Source: Saposhnikovia divaricata
Lineage: Eukaryota; Streptophyta; Magnoliopsida; Apiales; Apiaceae
Assembly: GCA_036435485.1 (NCBI GenBank)
Contig: CM071597.1
Location: forward strand, 171,102,147-171,166,146
DNA: 64,000 nucleotides
Direction: 5' to 3'
Of this stretch, positions 12,227-24,200 are shown in pieces (position 1 is the stretch's first letter; every line of letters starts with the position of its first letter). A model generated the notes under the pieces. The model saw only the letters and a program-made list of their open reading frames with translations. It was not told the origin of the DNA and ran no database searches. A program made the position numbers and the translations under genes.

Positions 12227-12345
12227 TCGATGTAGGTGTTCCCTGATTTTGTCACAAACAAAATTTGATAATAAAAATAATGAAATCACCTTTATGTTTG
12301 TGATAAAATCAAGAACACCTACATCTAGCAAAATCAATTGACCAA
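12227..12345. repeat. Imperfect inverted repeat (foldback)
   Basis: CGATGTAGGTGTTCCCTGAT...TTGTCACAAAC (about 12229-12265) pairs with GTTTGTGATAAAATCAAGAA...CACCTACATC (about 12296-12332). The arms are around 40 bases with a spacer of roughly 30. It could be a small MITE or a hairpin formed by capture of a gene 5' region. Confidence 0.75.
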
Positions 12346-12639
12346 CAAACAGATCGGGGCCGGGACTATGTAAGAAAGGTAGGTTTCCCTTGAATTTGTA
12401 TGTGTGTGTTTGATTTGAACTTGAGCCATGAATATATTGAAATTGAGCTAAGAGCCATGAACATATGTGTGTGTTGAAAAAGAAGGGGGAAATGAAATCT
12501 TGGGTAGGGAGGGAAATGAATTTTTGGTTACATAGGGGGGAAAGAAGAAGCGGGAAATAAAATATCGGGTAGGGAGGGAAATGAATTTTAACATATATCT
12601 AGTTAATTCGTACCCGATTCACAAAATATTATTTTTAAA

Positions 12640-14305
12640 ATGAATATTTCGACGATCCAACCCGACTTTTTTATTTTTCGATTATTTGTTCCAAACACTA
12701 AAATGATTGTTTATGAACATTCGTACGGTTTGATTTCGACGATCTAGTTAATTTGTTTGAATTTTTTTTCGACGATCGAACCGTACGGATGTTAACAAAA
12801 AGGTAGTGAAAGTGTTGCTTCCTATAACGGGGCACGTCCCACATTCACCGAATAATTTTTTTTAAATGATTTCTTCGACGATCCAACCGTACGGATGTTA
12901 ATAAACACTCATTTTAATGTTGGAAAAAATAATCAAAAAATAAAAAGGTCGGGTTGTACGAGATTTTAACAAAAAAGTTGTGAAAATGCTGCTTCCTATA
13001 ACAGGGCACGTCCCACATTCAATGAATATTATTTTTAAATTCATTTTTTGACGATCCAACCGTACGGATGTTAATAGGTACTCATTCTAGTGTTGGGAAA
13101 AAATAATCAAAAAATAAAAAGGTCGGGTTGTACGAGATTTTTACAAAAAGGTAGTGAAAGTGTTGCTTCCTATAACAGGGCACGTCCCACATTCACTGAA
13201 TATTATTTTTAAATGCATTTTTCGACGATCCAACCGTACGGATGTTAATAGGTACTCATTCTAATGTTGGGAAACAATAATCAAAAAATAAAAAGGTCGG
13301 GTTGTACGAGATTTTAACAAAAAGGTAGTGAAAGTGCTACTTCCTATAACGGGGCACGTCCCACATTCACTGAATATTATTTTTAAATTCATTTTTCGAC
13401 GATCCAATCATACGGATGTTAATAAGTACTCATTCTAGTGTTGGGAAAAAATAATCAAAAAATAAAAAGGTCGGGTTGTACGAGATTTTAACAAAAAGGT
13501 AGTGAAAGTGCTGCTTCCTATAACGGGGCACGTCCCACATTCACTGAATATTATTTTTAAATGCATTTTTCGACGATCCAACCGTACGGATGTTAATAGG
13601 TACTCATTCTAATGTTGGGAAACAATAATCAAAAAATAAAAAGGTCGGGTTGTACGAGATTTTAACAAAAAAGTTGTGGAAATGCTGCTTCCTATAACAG
13701 GGCACGTCCCACATTCAATGAATATTATTTTTAAATTCATTTTTTGACGATCCAACCGTACGGATGTTAATAGGTACTCATTCTAGTGTTGGTAAAAAAT
13801 AATCAAAAAATAAAAAGGTCGGGTTGTACGAGATTTTAACAAAAAGGTAGTGAAAGTGTTGCTTCCTATAACAGGGCACGTCCCACATTCACTGAATATT
13901 ATTTTTAAATGCATTTTTCGACGATCCAACCGTACGGATGTTAATAGGAATAGGTACTCATTCTAATGTTGGGAAACAATAATCAAAAAATAAAAAGGTC
14001 GGGTTGTACGAGATTTTAACAAAAAAGTAGTGAAAGTGCTACTTCCTATAACGGGGCACGTCCCACATTCACTGAATATTATTTTTAAATTCATTTTTCG
14101 ACGATCCAATCATACGGATGTTAATAAGTACTCATTCTAGTGTTGGGAAAAAATAATCAAAAAATAAAAAGGTTGGGTTGTACGAGATTTTAACAAAAAG
14201 GTAGTGAAAGTGTTGCTTCCTATAACGGGGCACGTCCCACATTCACTGAATATTATTTTTAAATGCATTTTTCGACGATCCAACCGTATGGATGTTAATG
14301 GGTAC
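12640..14305. repeat. 174-bp tandem array with inverted first unit and higher-order structure
   Basis: CCTATAAC(G/A)GGGCACGTCC recurs at 12821, 12995, 13169, 13343, 13517, 13691, 13865, 14045 and 14219. Spacing is 174 throughout, except 180 at one step where AGGAAT is duplicated. Unit variants repeat in the order A-B-C-D twice, giving a 696-bp higher-order period. A partial copy in reverse orientation (about 12655-12745) precedes the array. Diverged units recur in the CACTA element at 47761-48290. No coding potential. Confidence 0.93.
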
Positions 14306-14518
14306 TCTAAATCAAATATTTCCCCCCTTTACACCAAATATTTCCCCCCTTAACAATTATACCCTAAATTACATCTCTCTCTCGACCGAATCTCTCTCAC
14401 ACACACACACAATTTAATCCTTTTTTTTCCCTCTTATACAACAACAATTGGTTCTAGATTTGATTGAAATACCCAAGATTTAGCAAAATAAACAAAGCCC
14501 CAGAAGCTGAAAATTAAG
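14306..14518 (+). promoter_or_regulatory. Probable captured 5' leader of the FAS2 fragment
   Basis: Directly upstream of the FAS2-like ATG the sequence is CT-rich and contains (CA)n at 14401-14411, as in plant 5' untranslated leaders. It could have been copied with exon 1. No TATA box is convincing. Confidence 0.4.
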
Positions 14519-14623
14519 ATGAGCGGAGGCACTGTTCAGATCAATTGGCATGACACAACACATGTTTTAACCCTAGGTTTTCACCCCCTTTCTGGTGAAG
14601 ATGATGCCCGGCAATTAGTACCT
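14519..14623 (+). pseudogene. FAS2: Captured first exon of FAS2 (CAF-1 p60-type subunit)
   Basis: The ATG opens MSGGTVQINWHDTTHVLTLG, followed by FHPLSG. This is nearly the conserved start of FASCIATA2, the WD40 subunit of chromatin assembly factor 1 that loads H3-H4 onto new DNA in the nucleus. After SG the next residues (EDDARQLVP) no longer match the first WD40 blade, so the captured part probably ends there. A GTATGT donor follows at 14624. Only about 26 of some 450 residues are present. Alternative: a chance ORF, unlikely given the N-terminal match. Confidence 0.75.
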
Positions 14624-14627
14624 GTAT

Positions 14628-14663
14628 GTCTCCTCTCTCTCCCTCTCTCTCTCTCTCTCTCTA
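14628..14663. repeat. (CT)n microsatellite
   Basis: CT dinucleotides with few interruptions in the putative intron after the FAS2-like exon. Probably derived from the source intron. Confidence 0.85.
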
Positions 14664-14999
14664 AATCTATTAAGTCTTGCATTTTTGAAAAGCTGCGTAC
14701 ATATTAAGATGTTTCTTATTAGTCTTGCATTTATTGGAAATCTAAGAGACTTTAGTTTTAGTTAATTGATCTCTGAGTTTAAGAATATGTTTATTGAAAG
14801 TTGATGACTAAAACTAAGAGAGTGTATTGCGTCTATTGGGAATCTAAGAGACTAAAACTGCATGCAATTATGACATTGATCTCAGTTAATATGAGCGTTG
14901 TTTCATATGCCTTACACTATTCTATTTAAACCATCCCCAGTTAATCCCCTTTCTCATCCTCTCAAACATTCTTAATTATCAAACATTTTTAATTATCAA

Positions 15000-15111
15000 A
15001 TGGCCTTCAACGCTCTCACCATACGTATTGCCAATATAATGTTCAACTACGAAAACTTCACGATCATAGTGGAAGGTGCAAGCTTTCCAGTGGACGATGT
15101 TCCAAAGAACA
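15000..15111 (+). pseudogene. Small unrecognised ORF, 5' piece (split by the copia element)
   Basis: ATG at 15000 opens a frame reading MAFNALTIRIANIMFNYENF, then FTIIVEGASFPVDDVPKN, broken at the copia LTR. The other piece starts at 41199. Across the GAACA duplication the frame continues without a gap to a TAG at 41378-41380, giving about 97 residues. A TATA-like TTCTATTTAAACC lies at about 14920-14932. I do not recognise the family. It could be a captured gene, or an original gene of the element. Confidence 0.55.
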
Positions 15112-15837
15112 TGTTAACTCGAATAACTTGTAGAAGGGGGGTTGAATACAAGTTATATAATCAAATAACTTGCTTGATTAGACGAACAAGAACAAACGAA
15201 TGAAGCAAACTTTGTTTGTATTAAATAAATCAAATACAAACTCTACCAAAGGTGTACAATACCTTTAGCAGCTGCTGACAATACAAATCTCTCTCTCTGT
15301 TTGTTTCGAACTCTCGAATACAAACCTTATATAGAGCTTCACACGATATGCACTCAAAATTCACTCTTTTACAATGATATAGAGAGAGTATTTATAATGC
15401 TACCTATCAACTAATAACAGAAAGTAATGATCTATACATGACAATGTTCTACCGTCCAGTTGATAGTTTCCATCAATAGAAAATTCTTTCCTTCATGATT
15501 TCTTCTTGCATGTTCTTCAAAACAACGATCCTGTTTTATAGCACTTGCCAGTTTCTGTAGCATCCATAATGACATCATCAGTAACACAACTGATATCAGG
15601 ATTCCACCTTGCATCAGGATTCAACATCCATCAGTATTTGTCTTGGCGTATCAGGATTTGATCTCAGTTCCTGACATGTAGTCCTTGATGCACTGTTGTT
15701 CCTGACTAAACTCTACAGATTACTATCTTATGCATATATCCTATAAAAAGTGCTAAATCCTTTATAAGATCAGGATTTACAAGAAGCATAAGCAAAATTC
15801 TATTCTCAACATCACAACTTATGAATTATTCCTAACA
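15112..15837 (-). repeat. 3' LTR of the SIRE-type element
   Basis: Starts TGTTAACTCGAATAACTTG and ends TTCCTAACA on plus. It is nearly identical to 40463-41193 apart from small indels and scattered substitutions. TATA-like sequences (CTCTATATAAGG and TTATAAATACTC on minus) lie at about 15331-15342 and 15384-15396. Confidence 0.93.
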
Positions 15838-15858
15838 ATCTCCCCCTATTTATGCTTT
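15838..15858 (-). other. Polypurine tract of the SIRE-type element
   Basis: On minus the sequence AATAGGGGGAGAT directly precedes the LTR start TGTTAGG. Confidence 0.88.
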
Positions 15859-16005
15859 AGAATCTGAAGCATAAATCTATGTTGTAGATGTCAAAACATA
15901 TGATAATTCAACTAAAATAGAATTTATGAATTTAGAATCATGAAGTTAAGTACCTTCTTCTTCAGATGTAGACATAGTATTCAGTACTTAGAAGAAAGAA
16001 TTCAA

Positions 16006-19000
16006 CTATTTAATGCTTCCACTTCCTTGTTGAAAGTCACCTTTGTCACTCTTAGTTCTTCCTTTATCTCCAGTCTGTTCATCTCCCCCAGTCTGTTGCC
16101 TCTGAATTGTTTTTATCTCCCCCTTTTTGACATCAGCAACATTAATTTCGAGAAATTCAGTAACAGAAGAAATAAGATTCATCAGAACTGCTTGATTTTC
16201 CATAATAATAACTTGGTTATCTTCAAGTGTTTGAAGTCTCGATTGAATAGTAATTTGAGATTTCTGAATATCCTTTAGAATTCCAGAATTAACTTCAAAG
16301 TTAAAAGTGCTTGTTGTATCTTCAGACTCAGATGCAGAAATAACCTTATCTTCAATCCTTGTAGAAGAAGTTGTCTGTGTAGAATGCTCTACTGGAGTAG
16401 AATGATATTCAAGTAATAATACTTTAGTAGAGGTACACACATCTTCAATTTTCTGCTCTGAAGCTGAAACATGATCATCCTATCCTTCACCAGTATTCTG
16501 TGTACTAACATCTACAAATCCTGACTCCTCCTTAGATTGACCAGATACTGTTGATGTCTCAATTCTTGCTGATATTGGAAGTACATACAAAGGAATACTA
16601 GGATCATTAGGAATATCTTCTGGTACATTTGGAGTAAGAGATTGTCTTCGCTTTTCATCTCTTCTGTTAATGATTCCTACAAGCCTCTCTTTCTGTTTCT
16701 GAGCTTTAACTTCGGGATTTGCATTGTGCTTTGCTAAGTTATTCTTCTCATACATCTTGATAAAGGAATAAGTACCAGCATCCATACCAAGATTTTCAGA
16801 CCAAGATTCAAGAAAAACCTGATCCCAGAAATCAAACGATGGTGGTTTCCTAACTTTCTCTCCCTCACTATGGAGTTGATCATCCATACCCTCATTCTCA
16901 CTTTGACTATCTAAAGTCAACACTCTTTCTACCTCTCCTTTTGCCTGGTCAGGAGCCAGCCTCTCTATGTGTGGATTTATATCCATCTTTTCAAGTGTAT
17001 CACTTAAATTTGGATAAGTACTCTCATGACCTACAGAAAAATAGGGGTTAGAAGAAGTTTTTATACCTGAACTCACATGGAGAGAGGGTTCCTCATATGG
17101 CATGGGGCTTGAGGTTTTCTCCAAGGAGTGAGCTGCTATAGTCTCTGAACCCTTACAAACATCTACTTTCTTTCCAGAGACTACATGCTCCAGTATACCA
17201 CTTTCAGGATCTACACTAGACTCTAATGTCTTCAGTAATACTTCATTAGACACCATAGCTAGTATATCACCATCTTTAAGTGTTGGTTTCTGAGACACAC
17301 CCTCAAGGTGGATAGACTCTGAATGAACAATATTGGTTTGATCTTCAGGAAAATCAATCAAAGTCATTCCTCCCATATCATAGGGTTTCTCACTTGCAAT
17401 TTCAGTCATCACAGAAGACCTTCCAGCATCATCAATCACAGTTCCTGAGTCATCCAACCTCTGACTAGATGGTTCTTGTGTTGTAGTGACATTGATCTGA
17501 TCTATCCTACTATTCACCACTGGTGCAATAGTATCTTCTGTTGACTACTTCCCTCTATCAACTACCTTCTCTTGTTCACCTTGAGCTGAAGCATCTTCAA
17601 CAATGACATCCTTGTCAAATAAATATGCATGAAGTGATTGAAGTGCAACATGCTTAGGAAGTCCAAATTTCTTGTGCAATTCCTTTCTGACTGATACATA
17701 GAAGTACATCTTCATTAAATCAAGTCTTTGATGTAACAGTCCATATTCTCCAGGAAATGAAAGTTTGGGAACTCTTTCAATCAGAAAATCTAGAACAGGC
17801 CTGGAAAGCTTCACTTTTAAAGAAATAAGTTCCATATCCAGTCTGTATGTCAATGTAGTTTCCCATGAAGAATCAAGATCCAGATCTCTCTTGTCAGATA
17901 CTGACGTGGATATAGCCTTATTTATAGAGACCTGCATTATGTTAGTTGGACTAGACACTGTGTGTGTAGGTGACAAATGAATCTTTCTCCTTGTTCTCCT
18001 AGTGTAGTGAGCAACAGATTTATCTTGAGAAGACTCAAGAGGTGTAGACACAGAAGTGATCTTGGGATGAGATCCTTTTTCAATAGACACAATCTTTTGA
18101 GAGACAGTATCCAGTAACTGTTTCCCTTTTTAAGAACTATAGCCTTTTGGGAGATTGCAGCCTGGATGTGACTATGTGTTCTATCTCTTTGTCCTAGCTT
18201 AGAAAGTTGAATTGCAGCCTTCAATTCTGCTCTCTCAGCAAAAGATATATTATCATCATCTTCACTAGAACTACTACTATAAACAACAAATGTCATCTTC
18301 TTTACAACTGATGTCTTTTGAGAAACACCAGAGGTTGGCTTCTTTGAAACAATAGGCTGTGGATCAAAATTTGGTTCTAGAATTGTTTCAGAGACTGTAA
18401 TGTTTTTGGCTACTTGGGTAGACACAGGGGGGTTCTCCTCCAATTGAGATTTCTGAGTCATTTCACCATCAAAGAAAGAAGAATTGTAGAGAGTAGGAAG
18501 ATGAGTTCTTAAAAGTACCTGAACATGATTTGGATAGTGTAATGCAGGTATTTCATCTAGATTCTTTTCACTGTCCTTCTTTGTAATGTCAGAGAAAATT
18601 CTCTTTTGCTGTACATAAGAAGAAACACAATATTCTCTACCAAATCTAGCTTCAACATCAGGAATGAAATGGTTAATAAACAGTTGCATGAATCTGTGAT
18701 AATAAACCATATTCCTGTCATGATCTCTTAACACAAGTTTAATACACATCTGACTTAAGATAATGTGACCAAAATTAATTACTCTGTTATAAATCAAGCC
18801 ATATGCAATATAAGATGTAACAACAGTAATTTGTTGAAAAGAACTACATTTACCAGTAAAACATTTAGCAAGTTGATCATAAAAGAAAGACCATTCTTTC
18901 CTAAGAAAGGATCTATTTAACTGGCTCATGTTATCTAGAAAGGTCCATTATAACCTAACTCAGATAACATAGTTCTAACATCATCATCAGATGGTACATT

Positions 19001-19345
19001 CTCCAAATTCGTACTAACAGGTAAGTGAAGTACTGAATTAACAACAGATTCAGTAATATCAAATGAGTCTTGTCCTAAGTGTAGAACAATCTTACCTGAT
19101 TGACTCTGAGTAGAATCAATTACCTCAACATTCTCCCAAAATTGTGAAACAGCTACTTGATTAATTTGTGGAGATGCTGTCAAGGCATAACTTAATGGTC
19201 CTTTCGCCATAAAGTCCATAATTGGGTGAAAATTAGCTGACACCCTTTCCTTGTTGGTGATAGCTGCAACATGATTGTTCATCATAAAATCAAAGTCACC
19301 AAACTTGAAAGCTACTGATTTGGGTTGTCTTCTTTGAGTTGCCAT
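16006..19345 (-). pseudogene. Long post-pol ORF of the SIRE-type element (env-like position)
   Basis: Read on minus from ATG 19345 (MATQRRQPKSVAFKFGDFDF) to about 16006, some 1100 codons in five pieces separated by frameshifts or stops near 18932, 18130, 17540 and 16460. The first third (FLRKEWSFFYDQLAKCF, GKCSSFQQI, YYHRFMQLFINHF) matches the conserved domain of extra ORFs found after pol in plant SIRE-like elements. The middle is Ser/Glu-rich. The C-terminal part (ILKDIQKSQITIQSRLQTLE and on) has heptads typical of a coiled coil. I see no signal peptide or membrane helix, so calling it an envelope is not supported. Function unknown. Confidence 0.75.
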
Positions 19346-20901
19346 TTTGATCTGAAAAGAACTTAAGAAAGCTTTGAAATTGATTAATGATTTTGAAAAC
19401 AACACTCTTGAGTTTTCAAAATAATTATATTTCAAAAATCCTTCAGACCCATTATCCCACGTTGACACGTAGGTTGACAGGTGTCAGTCCCTGAAAAATG
19501 CAGTTACCCACGATTTTTTTGAAAATAAAATCCAAAATTGATTTCAAGTAAATAAATCAAGGTAAAATCAAGATAAAAGTCAATACTGATCAGCTTCCTC
19601 TCCTGATGTGATCTTCTCACCAAGATAATCACAAGATTCAATGTGATTTCTGAATAGAAAGAATTACTAATCCTGATTTGAACACACTTGTATTCCTGAT
19701 CAATATCATCCTGATTTCAGAGACTAAATGGAGTTTCCACGTGGCATTTTCTTTTACCAGTAAAAGAAATAAATAAAATCTGAACAAAATCAATTGGTTA
19801 GATACGTTTAACATTTCTTGAAAATATAAAAAAATATAGTCACACATAATTATGACTGACTGCATTGATAACCCCCAAACGACTGTTCAGATTCCCACGT
19901 CTTTCTACAAAAGAAACTAACGCCTTATGCCATACTCCAAAACCTTTTCATTCTTTTCTCTTTACACCATGGCTTTCACCCAAAATCTTCATATGAACCC
20001 TAGCTTTTGATTCATTACCACTAAGAAGTTCTTTACTCTTGATGATCAGGAGCAAGTGAACTATCTCTTAGAAGAGATGATTTTTCTCATCGAGTTAGAT
20101 ATGGTTGGTCTTAACCCAGATGATTTCCAAGAATCTCCTTTAAAACATCTACCAGTCGGACAAAATCCTCCTCTAATCTCTTCACACCTTGAGGATGAAG
20201 AATTTGGCAAAGAGTCTGAGGTTGATCTTGATGGAGATGCTATTCATTTTCTTCAATAAGCATGAAGATGAGTCAGCTGCTCTCATTCAAGTCATTCTGA
20301 GATGAAGTCTAGAAGCAGATGAGGCGTTTAAAATCCCTAACGCGGATCTTGAGATGCTCCTTGTCATGTCTCTTAGACAAATGAAAGAATCAAGATTCAA
20401 AAGCCCCAACTTTAGACAAGAATAGGATTATCAGTAGTATTTAGACAAAAAGAAGTATTGTATTTCATTTCTATGTATGTAATGCTTTTGATTAATGAAA
20501 ATACAAGTTTTCTTATTATCTACTTGTCTATTGTTGTTTATTAACTGATCTGAATAATGACATAAATTATCAGTATGCATGTGGTAAAACTTTCTAACAT
20601 AGACTTAACAAAATTTAGAATTGAACCACTGTATAGAATGATCTTCAGGATTTGAAATAGTAAGACACACAAATTTCACAATCCTGATACTGACGATACA
20701 ATCCTGATGTCAATACTGATGACGTCAGTTTCCTAATAGCAATCCTGATCCTGATGTTTATTAATAAGTCTATCATACTGAAATTTATCAAAGTAAGATG
20801 TTACAGCTTAAGCATTTAACAGTCAAGTATAGATCTTGACAAAGATATCAAGTCTATAAGCTGAAACAACATACCTTGTTACTTGTGCAGATGTTAAAGA
20901 T
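19346..20901. other. Spacer between pol and post-pol ORF in the SIRE-type element
   Basis: About 1.5 kb with no minus-strand coding region. The only notable content is a plus-strand (antisense) ORF at 19969-20259, listed separately. Confidence 0.6.
19969..20259 (+). pseudogene. Antisense small ORF inside the SIRE-type element
   Basis: ATG at 19969 follows a pyrimidine-rich leader (CTTTTCTCTTTACACC) and opens MAFTQNLHMNPSF, one TGA, then FITTKKFFTLDDQEQ and an acidic region with LEDEEFGKESEVDLDGD up to TAA at 20257-20259. The frame is the same on both sides of the single stop, so about 96 codons were once open. It is antisense to the element. I recognise no domain. Antisense genes are described in Tat elements but are unusual in SIRE. 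It could also be a captured host fragment or chance. Confidence 0.4.
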
Positions 20902-22755
20902 CTAAAAGTTTAACATTCCTAACTCACTAACCAATCTAATGAATGTAGCCTCATCAACTGGTTTAGTTAGAATATCTGCAAGCTGTTTGTCAGTAGGAAC
21001 AAAATGAAGTTCCACAGTACCATTTTCAATATGTTCTCTAATAAAATGATACTTGACATCAATGTGCTTAGTCCTTGAGTGTTGAACTGGATTTTCTTCA
21101 ATTTTGATAGCACTAGTGTTATCACAAAACATAGGAATATTACTAAGTGTCATACCATAATCCATCAACTAATTTCTTATCCAAAGGAGCTGAGCACAAC
21201 AACTGCCTATTGCAATGTATTCAGCTTCTGCAGTTGAGGTTGAAACTGATTGTTGCTTCTTGCTTGCCCAAGAAATCAATCTGTTTCCTAAGAATTGACA
21301 TGTACCTGTAGTGCTTTTCCTGTCTATTTTACACCCTGCATAATCAGAGTTTGAATAGCCAATTAGGGAGAAATCATATTCTCTTGGATACCACAAACCA
21401 AGATTTGGAGTTCCCTTGAGATATTTAAAAATTCTCTTCACAGTAATTAAATGAGATTCCTTAGGATCACTTTGGAATCTAGCACATAAACAGGTAGAGA
21501 ACATTATATCTGGTCTGCTTGCACTTAAATATAATAGTGAACCTATCATGCCTCTATAGTTAGTGTTATCAACACTCTTTCCCTTAGAATCAGAGTGTGG
21601 CTTAGTGGTTGTTGCCATGGGTGTCTTTGCAATTGCATAATCTTGAAAGTCAAACCTTTTTAAGAGATCTTTGATATACTTTGACTGATTAATGAAAATA
21701 CCAGTCTCAGTCTGTTTGACCTGCAAGCCTAAAAAGTAATTTAGTTCACCCATCATGCTCATATGATACTTAGACTGCATAAGCTTGCTAAACTTAGCAT
21801 ATAACTTTACATTAGTAGAACCAAAAATAATATCATCAATATAAACTTGAACTAAAAGCAAATCACCTTTTATCTTTCTAAAGAATAGAGTTTTGTCAAT
21901 TGTACCTCTTGTGAAACCATTTTCATGAAGAAATTTAGACAAAGTTTCATACCATGCTCTTGGTGCCTGCTTTAGTCCATAGAGTGCCTTGTCAAGTTTG
22001 TAGACATGATTTGGAAATTTTGGATCAACAAAACCAGGTGGTTGCTCCACATACACTTCCTCATCAAGCTTGCCATTTAGAAAAACACTCTTTACATCCA
22101 TCTGGTATACCTTGAATTTTGAATGAGCAGCAAATGCAAGAAACATTCTGATTGCTTCCAATCTTGCTACAGGGGCAAAGGTTTCATCATAGTCAATTCC
22201 TTCTTCCTGAGAATAACCCTTGGCCACCAGTCTTGCTTTATTTCTTACAATCATACCAGATTCATCTAGCTTGTTTCTGAAAACCCATTTAGCACCAACA
22301 ATATATCTATCTTTAGGTCTTGGTACCAGTTTCCAAACTTTGTTCCTCTCAAACTCATTCAATTCTTCCTGCATTGCTATTACCCAATCAGGATCCTGTA
22401 AGGCTTCTTCAACCTTCTTAGGTTCATTCTTTGAGAGAAAACAACTGTACAAGCATTCATTTGGAATTGATCTTCTAGTTCGAACACCACTATTTGGATC
22501 ACCAATAATCAAATCTTCAATATGATCCCTTTTCCATTTTCTAACAAGTGGTAGATTGCTCCTGCTAGACTCTCTCACTGAGTTAGTGGCATTTCTTGTA
22601 GAAGAGTGTTCATTTCCTCAAAAGCTCCTCCTTGATCAGTAGAATCAATTGATTCAATACTGCTGCTAGTTTCTGATCTTCCTTCATTAGACTCTGAAAG
22701 ATCAGTTCCTGACGAAGTAGACTCTGAAAGACTAGTCTGATCCTGACCAGTACTA
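20902..22755 (-). pseudogene. SIRE-type pol: reverse transcriptase and RNase H
   Basis: Minus strand. From about 22490 the frame has DPDWVIAMQEELNEFERN, then YIVGAKWVFRNKLDESG, KARLVAKGYSQEEGIDYDET, FAPVARLEAIR, and the catalytic YIDDIIFGS near 21835. The RNase H part has SLIGYSNSDYAGCKIDRKST (an acidic site; the usual D is N in SNSD) and ISWASKKQQSVSTSTAEAEY. After an in-frame TAG at about 21168 (CAG to TAG) it ends with KHIDVKYHFIREHIENG and DILTKPV. It copies the RNA into cDNA in the particle. A frameshift near 22755 separates it from integrase. Confidence 0.92.
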
Positions 22756-23995
22756 TATTCTCCTTGATTGAATTGCTCCCCTCAACAGTAACATTCCTTT
22801 GAGAAGTAATAGAGATTTCCTCTAGAGAACCTTCATCATCACTGGAGAGAATCTCAGAATACTTAAGATTTTCAAATTCCAGATTGTCATGGCTTTCATC
22901 AGTTTGCAAAATTCCAAACTTCTTATCATCAAATGCAACATGAATTGATTCCATAACAATGTGAGTTCTGAGATTGTATACTTTGAAGTCCTTTGATGCT
23001 GAATATCCTAGAAAGATTACTTCATCCGATATGGCTTCAAATTTTTCAAGTTGTTCTAGATGAACTTTCAGGACATAGCATTTGCATCCAAAGATGTGAA
23101 AGTATTTCACACTTGGCTTCTTTCCTTTGATCATCTCATAGGGAGTCTTTCCATGGCCATTTACCAAGGTACAATTTTGAGTGAAACATGCAGTGTTAAT
23201 AGCTTCTGCCCAAAAATAGGTTGGAAGCTTTGCATCTGCAAGCATGGTTCTTGCTGCCTCTATGAGAGTTCTGTTCTTTCTTTCTACTACACCATTCTGC
23301 TGAGGTGTTCCAGGTGCAGAAAACTATTGAGTAATTCCACTGTCTGCATAATACTCCTCCATTGTAGAATTCTTAAATTCTGTACCATTGTCACTCCTAA
23401 GCACTTTGACTTTGTACTCAGAGCTATTCTGAATATTCTTGACAAGTTCAATGATTTGCTGAGGAGCTTCATCCTTTTTGTGTAGAAAGAATACCCATGT
23501 GAACCTTGTATAATCATCCACTATAACTAAAGCATATTTTTTCTTGCTGATAGACATAATGTTTACTGGACCAAATAAATCAAGATGCATCATGTGAAAT
23601 GGTTCAGTAATTTAATTTTCTGTCTTACTCTTGAAAGTGGTTCTTCTTTGTTTTCCAAGCTGACAAGCATCACAAAGTCCATCTTGCATATAATTTGCCT
23701 GAGGTAGGCCTCTCACCAGATGGTGCTTAAAAAGTTGATTAAGCTTCTTGAAATTGAGATGTGAGAGCTTCTTGTGCCAGTTCCAGCTTTCATCATTTGA
23801 TGCCTTGTTGTAAAGACATCTGACAGTTCCTTTAGATGTGTCACTTAAGCTGGCTTCATATATGTTACCATGTCTTTGACCAGTCAGAACAATGTCTTCA
23901 TTCTTCATATTCAAGATTTTGTATCCTTCACTGTCAAAGGTTGATTTGTAACCCTTATCACCCAGTTGACTTATGCTTAAAATTGTGTGTTTCAA
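22756..23995 (-). pseudogene. SIRE-type pol: integrase
   Basis: Minus strand. The GAG-pre/zinc domain has WHKKLSHLNFKKLNQLFKHH and CDACQLGKQRRTTF (HHCC). The core has MMHLDLFGPVNIMS, VIVDDYTRFTWVFFLHKKDE and VLRSDNGTEF, followed by PQQNGVVERKNRTLIEAART holding the catalytic glutamate. That gives the D, D and E of the DDE site. In-frame stops sit near 23608 and 23325. The C-terminal part has PTYFWAEAINTACF and GCKCYVLK. It inserts the cDNA. Confidence 0.92.
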
Positions 23996-24200
23996 GCCTT
24001 CAACCAGTGCTACGTTTTCTATGACATTCCCAAAATAATTGAGCCATATCCCAGAGTTTCTCCTTTGTTGCCATCTCCAAAGGATATTACTGGGCTAGCT
24101 TTCCTCTCAAACATTGTAAGTAGGGACTTCTTTCCAGTCATATGTCCCGAGCATTCACTATCCAAAATAATTGAATGCTTCTTTCCAGTGCCCTGTAAAC
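23996..24200 (-). pseudogene. SIRE-type pol: aspartic protease
   Basis: On minus the stretch HSIILDSECSGHMTGKKSLL occupies the place of the copia protease site, normally LDSGCSxHMTG. The glycine of the DSG triad is changed to glutamate, which would be expected to abolish activity. It is followed by ISFGDGNKGETLGYG, as in the family. It runs directly into the integrase N-terminus. Confidence 0.8.

Noticed and set aside
12640..14305. Reading the 174-bp array as a centromeric satellite
   Set aside because: It lies inside a bounded mobile element with nine units. Length alone is not evidence of a centromere.
16006..19345. Calling the SIRE post-pol ORF an envelope protein
   Set aside because: No signal peptide or membrane helix visible. 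Only the position is env-like.
15000..20259. Homology between the two small ORFs starting MAF (15000 and 19969)
   Set aside because: They share only MAF and a DQE stretch. The alignment is too weak to claim kinship.
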